DNA from: Amphiura filiformis
Lineage: Eukaryota > Echinodermata > Ophiuroidea > Amphilepidida > Amphiuridae
Length of the DNA stretch: 64,000 bases
Direction: 5' to 3'
NCBI RefSeq assembly: GCF_039555335.1
Contig: NC_092631.1
Span: forward strand, 3,537,001 to 3,601,000
The notes beneath the pieces were generated by a model. It saw only the letters and a program-made list of their open reading frames with translations. It had not been told where the DNA came from and searched no databases. Of the stretch, positions 62,001 through 64,000 are shown in pieces. Positions within the stretch are counted from its first letter, which is position 1, and the number at the start of each line of letters is the position of its first letter. The position numbers and the translations under genes are program-made.

Positions 62001-63454
62001 ATATCAAGTAGTATTTTGTAGTATTCAGGCGGGTTAGGGTTAAGGGGTTACTTCCGGTAAAAGTCTGAAAAATTTGTAAAAAATATTCAAAAAATCACTG
62101 TCTTTACAAATTACATAGCAGAGAGTCGCCATTTGCACACATGCATTGCTACTAGCCAGGGTCTTTAGGATGCTTACAGTTTTGGGGTCAAAGGTCATTA
62201 AGGGGTTACTTCCGGTCAAAAACCAAAATTATCAAAAAATTTTAAACATTTTTTATCTCAAAATGTAAACAGACCAGAGTAATATAATCATCATACCTGA
62301 ATCAGTGTTACCTGATGTATGCATGGTATTTTTATTTTGGGGGTCAAAGGTCATTAAGGGGTCGCTTCCTGTTTTTAGCTAAATAACTTTAAGAATTTTT
62401 ATCTCAACAACTAAACATAGTAGAATTTTTTAATTAAAATTGGAACAATGCATTTTGTCGGTGTATATAAGGTTTTTTTTTCATTGAGGTCGAAGGTCAT
62501 TAAGGGGGTCAAAAGGTCAATCAAAAATTTTTTTAAAATAAAAATCCATGTATAAGTTCCGATTAAGCTGAAATTCACCAGGAATATTCCTTATGACATC
62601 CTAAGCACTATGTAATATTTTTGCGGGGTCAAAGGTAATTAAGGGATCACTTCCGATTCTCACAGATTCGGGGGTCATAACTCATTTGTCACTGCTGGCT
62701 GTGCATGCTCGCGGTCGCAGGCGAACACAATCAGATCTCGGTTTTTTTCTCTTTCCCTACACTAAAATCATCTCCTCAGGAGGAGTGCATGGTCCTTCAC
62801 AATACAATACTTATCAAACCCAGGTGGAGGGGGGGGGAGATGTTGGTGGAAAGGTGGGTACAGCAGATTTGGGGTGCATATTCAGGCTTTTTGGTATAAC
62901 TGTAATTTGCAATTTTCAGAAAAATTGGTTTAGAGATTTTTTTTCAAAATTTTCTTCAAAAAAGTGCAGATTCTTCATTGTTTTTTAGTAAAATTTATGA
63001 AAATTGGGCAAAGCATAATCAAAAATGTGTATATTTTTGGATCTCTTGTTCTTCAAACGTGGCATATTTTTGGGGTAATATTTTCAGAATCCCAGCTGCA
63101 TATCCATATCCAATCCAAAATCGAGAATCCTTTTGGTATCAAACGTAACTCTGTTTTCAACACACTCTCTTCAGAAAAAATAACAGGGCATATGTATGTG
63201 TGCATGGTACTTAAACATGTATAACCCCACCTTAGGTTACTTTCAAGTAAGATCCATGGATGGTGGATTATAGATCCTAAAGGAAACAGTGTGATTTCAA
63301 CTTTTAGTCCTTTGACACACCCACAAAAACTCATTACCTTTTGTTGAACAATGCCATATTCTAATTTAGATAAATCACAGAATGGTAATCCCTGCATGGT
63401 CCATTCTTCATTAAAACATCCTGAAGGACTTCCAAATAGAAGGGTCTTCAATTC
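47036..63454 (-). CDS. MINDY4: MINDY4-like (FAM188B) K48-ubiquitin deubiquitinase, nine C-terminal exons
   Basis: Nine minus-strand exons (63,454-63,338; 57,877-57,690; 55,911-55,848; 55,367-55,231; 51,660-51,597; 50,819-50,658; 49,433-49,253; 47,724-47,652; 47,084-47,036) all have GT-AG borders and agree in phase. Together they give 344 codons plus TGA. The protein carries the MINDY catalytic cysteine in G-G-P-C-G-V-L and the catalytic histidine in S-E-S-H-F-S-V-L-F. The stretches [10 protein letters not shown] and [13 protein letters not shown] and the end W-N-G-S-E-P-I-L are characteristic of MINDY4 rather than MINDY1/2. The family trims K48-linked ubiquitin chains. The N-terminal exons lie to the right of the window. 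No stop or frameshift disturbs the domain, so the gene looks functional. The introns are large and hold most of the local transposons. Confidence 0.9.
47392..47550. mobile_element. Intronic inverted-repeat element, 159 bp
   Basis: 33-bp arms starting GTTGAGAGTAA and ending CACAGTG at the inner side pair with one mismatch (47,392-47,424; 47,518-47,550). Lies in the last intron of the MINDY4-like gene. Non-coding. Confidence 0.65.
47652..47724 (-). CDS. MINDY4: MINDY4 exon (73 bases)
   Basis: Encodes [12 protein letters not shown] then [11 protein letters not shown], the conserved C-terminal helix. Acceptor ATTACCAG|, donor ACAAA|GTAAGTTATTC. Confidence 0.85.
47818..48536. repeat. Intronic segmental duplication around an 18-bp tandem repeat
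   Basis: About 175 bp (from CTAGAGTCAGCTCAAAATCA to CCTGACCTGTTCCCAGAAT) occur at about 47,825-48,015 and again at 48,368-48,536. The first copy has an extra ~25-bp insert after GGGTGCACAC. Between them, three units of an 18-bp repeat (CGGGGCAAAGTGGAACAC) stand at about 48,090-48,135. Confidence 0.75.
48826..49075. repeat. Dispersed repeat shared with the 39.4-kb element
   Basis: Words such as ACACCTTGATGTTTTGCAAA and GAGTTATGTACGTTTTACAA occur in the same order here and at about 39,690-39,920 inside the TA-flanked element. The copies are diverged, so this is an older family member in a MINDY4 intron. Confidence 0.6.
49253..49433 (-). CDS. MINDY4: MINDY4 exon: catalytic histidine
   Basis: 181 bases. 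Encodes [15 protein letters not shown] (His codon 49,376-49,374), then [10 protein letters not shown], ending in phase 1. Acceptor TATGCAG|, donor TATAG|GTAAGC. Confidence 0.9.
50658..50819 (-). CDS. MINDY4: MINDY4 exon: [10 protein letters not shown] segment
   Basis: 162 bases, phase 0 at both ends. Encodes [12 protein letters not shown] then ELDSGG and a conserved G-L-L-S-L-F-E-H-Y, close to the substrate-binding surface of the fold. Acceptor CTATACAG|, donor TCAA|GTGAGTA. Confidence 0.9.
51123..51401. mobile_element. Intronic inverted-repeat element, TAGGCGAC ends
   Basis: TAGGCGATGAAAAAAGAAAA and the inverted right end (GGGTTTCTTTTTTTTGTCGC, then CTA) share CCCTGTTCTA inward. The interior repeats GACCGACCC in both directions. 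279 bp, non-coding. Confidence 0.65.
51597..51660 (-). CDS. MINDY4: MINDY4 exon (64 bases)
   Basis: Completes an arginine codon, then [20 protein letters not shown]. The G-x-H-G-Y-C-T-Q segment is highly conserved in MINDY4. Acceptor CTTATAG|, donor CTCAG|GTAAGA. The intron to its right contains the 2.8-kb Tc1-like element. Confidence 0.85.
52688..54115 (-). pseudogene. Tc1/mariner transposase remnant, split by an insertion
   Basis: In minus-strand order: [15 protein letters not shown] (about 54,110-54,060), a one-base frame change, [15 protein letters not shown] (about 54,035-53,990). The 1.1-kb insertion follows, then the C-terminal part ending G-G-H-T-K-Y and a stop at 52,690-52,688. A TGA also lies upstream of that end. 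The residue before N-A-R-P-H, normally the second catalytic aspartate, is serine, while the third acidic residue (E of P-L-E-H-L-W) is kept. The enzyme would cut and paste the element; this copy cannot be active. Confidence 0.8.
52864..53975. mobile_element. TTAA-flanked element inserted in the Tc1 transposase
   Basis: GGCCAGAGTAATGG at the left and CCATTACTCTGCCC at the right, flanked by TTAA (52,860-52,863; 53,976-53,979). Removing the interval and one TTAA brings the two transposase parts back into one frame, which independently supports the borders. 1112 bp with no transposase, so non-autonomous piggyBac-type. Confidence 0.8.
55231..55367 (-). CDS. MINDY4: MINDY4 exon (137 bases)
   Basis: Encodes L-V-L-N-H-F ... 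G-V-F-E-D ... [16 protein letters not shown], a conserved hydrophobic core segment of the fold. Acceptor ATTGCAG|, donor GACAG|GTAAGC, phase 2 end. Confidence 0.85.
55848..55911 (-). CDS. MINDY4: MINDY4 exon (64 bases)
   Basis: Encodes [21 protein letters not shown] after completing the leucine codon of the previous exon. Acceptor TTTTACAG|, donor AAACA|GTAAGTT. Far too short for ORF finding; placed by phase, splice sites and family order. Confidence 0.8.
57179..57602. mobile_element. hAT-type element, 424 bp, perfect 8-bp TSD
   Basis: CAGGGTTCGCAGGTTTTTGC at the left and an inverted relative ending AACCAAACCCTG at the right, flanked by ATCACTCA at 57,171-57,178 and 57,603-57,610. The interior is full of TTTTTGCC/GGCAAAAA. 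It lies in a MINDY4 intron about 90 bp from the catalytic-cysteine exon. A truncated copy is at 5088-5711. Confidence 0.85.
57690..57877 (-). CDS. MINDY4: MINDY4 exon: catalytic cysteine
   Basis: 188 bases. It begins G-G-P-C-G-V-L; the nucleophile cysteine codon is 57,868-57,866. A helix ([10 protein letters not shown]) follows, then W-R-A-G. Acceptor TATACAG|, donor CCCT|GTAAGTATC, ending in phase 2. Confidence 0.9.
58626..60765. mobile_element. 2140-bp insertion bounded by 491-bp direct repeats, TTAC TSD
   Basis: Copies at 58,626-59,116 and 60,275-60,765 are equal in length and differ at only a few positions. Each begins GGTTAAATACCACTAAT and ends ATTAGTGGTCTTTAACC, so each also has 17-bp inverted ends (one mismatch). 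Single copies show no target duplication of their own, but the whole unit is flanked by TTAC (58,622-58,625; 60,766-60,769). The neighbouring satellite gives the expected uninterrupted sequence. The 1158-bp interior has no ORF of note, no primer-binding site and no polypurine tract. It includes a reverse-strand TAGCGCACTATAAATC tail-like segment (about 59,320-59,345) and degenerate TTAGGG words (59,530-59,740). LTR-like or a composite of two MITEs. Confidence 0.7.
60836..62039 (-). mobile_element. TTAA-flanked unit with two tRNA-like SINE modules
   Basis: Bounded by TTAA (60,832-60,835; 62,040-62,043), with ends CCCTAACCC / GGGTTAGGG. The host repeat reads GGTCATTAAGGGG at this place, so TTAA is the duplicated target. 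Two near-identical modules (60,836-61,119 and 61,160-62,039) are separated by about 40 bp. Each carries on the minus strand a B box GGTTCGAATCC (60,937-60,927; 61,262-61,252). The first also has a clear A-box-like TGGCAAAGTGT (60,982-60,972), giving polymerase III promoter spacing. The second module lacks a ~24-bp segment and is split by the 618-bp TA element. Confidence 0.7.
61382..61999. mobile_element. TA-flanked MITE, 618 bp, inside the SINE-like module
   Basis: TGGTCCTGTGTCACA at the left and TGTGACACAGGATCA at the right, with TA at 61,380-61,381 and 62,000-62,001. The twin module at 61,070-61,090 reads GCGCATATATCAAG, the empty site. Inner GGGGTACC words also pair. Non-coding. Confidence 0.8.
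62681..63337. other. Intronic DNA, no supported gene
   Basis: Contains a G-run near 62,829 and AT-rich sequence. The overlapping short frames at 62,686-63,224 are not recognised. Confidence 0.3.
63338..63454 (-). CDS. MINDY4: MINDY4 exon: entry to the catalytic domain
   Basis: 117 bases, 39 codons, phase 0 at both ends. Acceptor TTTCCAG| and donor AAAG|GTAATGA. It encodes L-K-T-L-L-F-G ... C-F-N-E-E-W ... Y-G-I-V-Q-Q-K, the segment directly before the active-site loop. The frame continues past the donor as an unspliced ORF, which is not coding. Confidence 0.85.
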
Positions 63455-63849
63455 CTGGAAATAACAAAATTATAACATACAATGTTAGAACCGTTTTTAA
63501 GACTACATTAACAAAAATTCCTGCTAAGATTGAAAAAAAAAAACCATGAGTGACAACTATTCTAAGAGTAAAAGAAACCCGAGGCATATAAATTCCACAC
63601 TAATACTAGACCACACAGGAAAATGACTTTGAAAAATATAATTATCTACTGAGGAAGGTAACAGTATATTTTTAAATTATCTGGGAAATTAAACAGCATT
63701 AGAGGTGTGTGTTTCAAATTGATGAACTTGATATCATCAAAATCCATATTCGTATGATATATCTCTGGTCAGTTTCAAATTGTGACAGTTTGTTTTTTGT
63801 CTTAGATGTCAGATTGTTACAAATTATCATAAAATGGACTATTCCAGTT

Positions 63850-64000
63850 GACACCCATACACCCCTTATGGAAGACATGACTATTACACAGGGAGTGTGT
63901 ATTTCAAATAGGGTTTATACCTGAATGGGTGACTCCATTGACCATTTGAAATCTACACACCCTGTGTGGGAGAGATTAAGGTCATTATCTTTCATAGAGG
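63850..64000. repeat. Dispersed foldback repeat, second copy (cut by edge)
   Basis: CCATACACCCCTTATGGAAG and following words match 46,735-46,890 in the same orientation. CACACCCTGTGTGGGAGAGA near the end pairs with the ACACAGGGAGTGTGT upstream, so a hairpin forms. Lies in the intron right of the first visible MINDY4 exon. Confidence 0.5.

Larger units (their letters stand above)
58330..62680. repeat. Second locus of the satellite-bearing repeat, heavily invaded
   Basis: As at 18.8 kb, it opens with a hairpin-like GCACAGCC...GCCGTGCA, a TTCTTC tract and TTCTGTCAAC. GGTCATTAAGG anchors recur at about 62,199, 62,352, 62,500 and 62,638, again near 146-150 bp apart. It has been split by the 2.14-kb insertion (58,626-60,765) and the TTAA element (60,836-62,039). 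Lies in a MINDY4 intron. Confidence 0.65.

Noticed and set aside
63053..63337. Extension of the minus frame past the exon at 63,338
   Set aside because: A donor, AAAG|GTAATGA, ends the exon in phase with the catalytic-cysteine exon; the extra codons are intron read-through.

Overview
The window is animal nuclear DNA. It has spliced genes with GT-AG introns, long AT-rich introns, and a dense load of mobile elements. The recognisable genes are a MIOS-like start exon, a MYND/DUF4470 gene and a MINDY4-like deubiquitinase. The mobile-element types (Ty3-like LTR element, hAT, Tc1/mariner, Harbinger-like and TTAA-flanked miniature elements) suit an invertebrate, plausibly a deuterostome such as an echinoderm or hemichordate. 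The species cannot be fixed from the sequence alone. There are no bacterial operons, CRISPR arrays or rRNA genes.

Layout. 1-116 (-): first coding exon of a MIOS-like GATOR2 subunit running off the left edge. About 0.12-13.6 kb: gene-poor DNA filled with miniature inverted-repeat elements, several with exact target-site duplications (TSDs). 13,632-22,497: one hAT-like shell with 16-bp termini and an 8-bp TSD, carrying many nested elements and an alternating ~146-bp satellite. 22,828-32,020: a young Ty3-like LTR retrotransposon with near-identical 1.5-1.6 kb LTRs, a tRNA-Leu primer-binding site and a polypurine tract. It has lost reverse transcriptase, RNase H and the integrase catalytic core, yet keeps a 551-codon open frame ending in a 10-residue repeat array. 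35.2-38.06 kb (+): a double-MYND zinc-finger gene with a DUF4470/methyltransferase-like body. 38.3-43.5 kb: a 42-bp tandem array broken by transposons whose empty sites can be read from neighbouring copies. 47,036-63,454 (-): nine exons giving a complete C-terminal catalytic domain of a MINDY4-like deubiquitinase; earlier exons lie beyond the right edge. Its introns hold a decayed Tc1 element, hAT and TTAA elements and a nested stack at 58.3-62.7 kb.

The MYND gene (+) and the MINDY4 gene (-) converge on the 42-bp array. Nothing suggests that the three host genes work together. The most unusual structures are the core-less retrotransposon with its open frame, the 8.9-kb hAT shell, a 2.14-kb insertion bounded by 491-bp direct repeats with a TTAC TSD, and a TTAA-flanked element carrying a tRNA-like A/B-box promoter.
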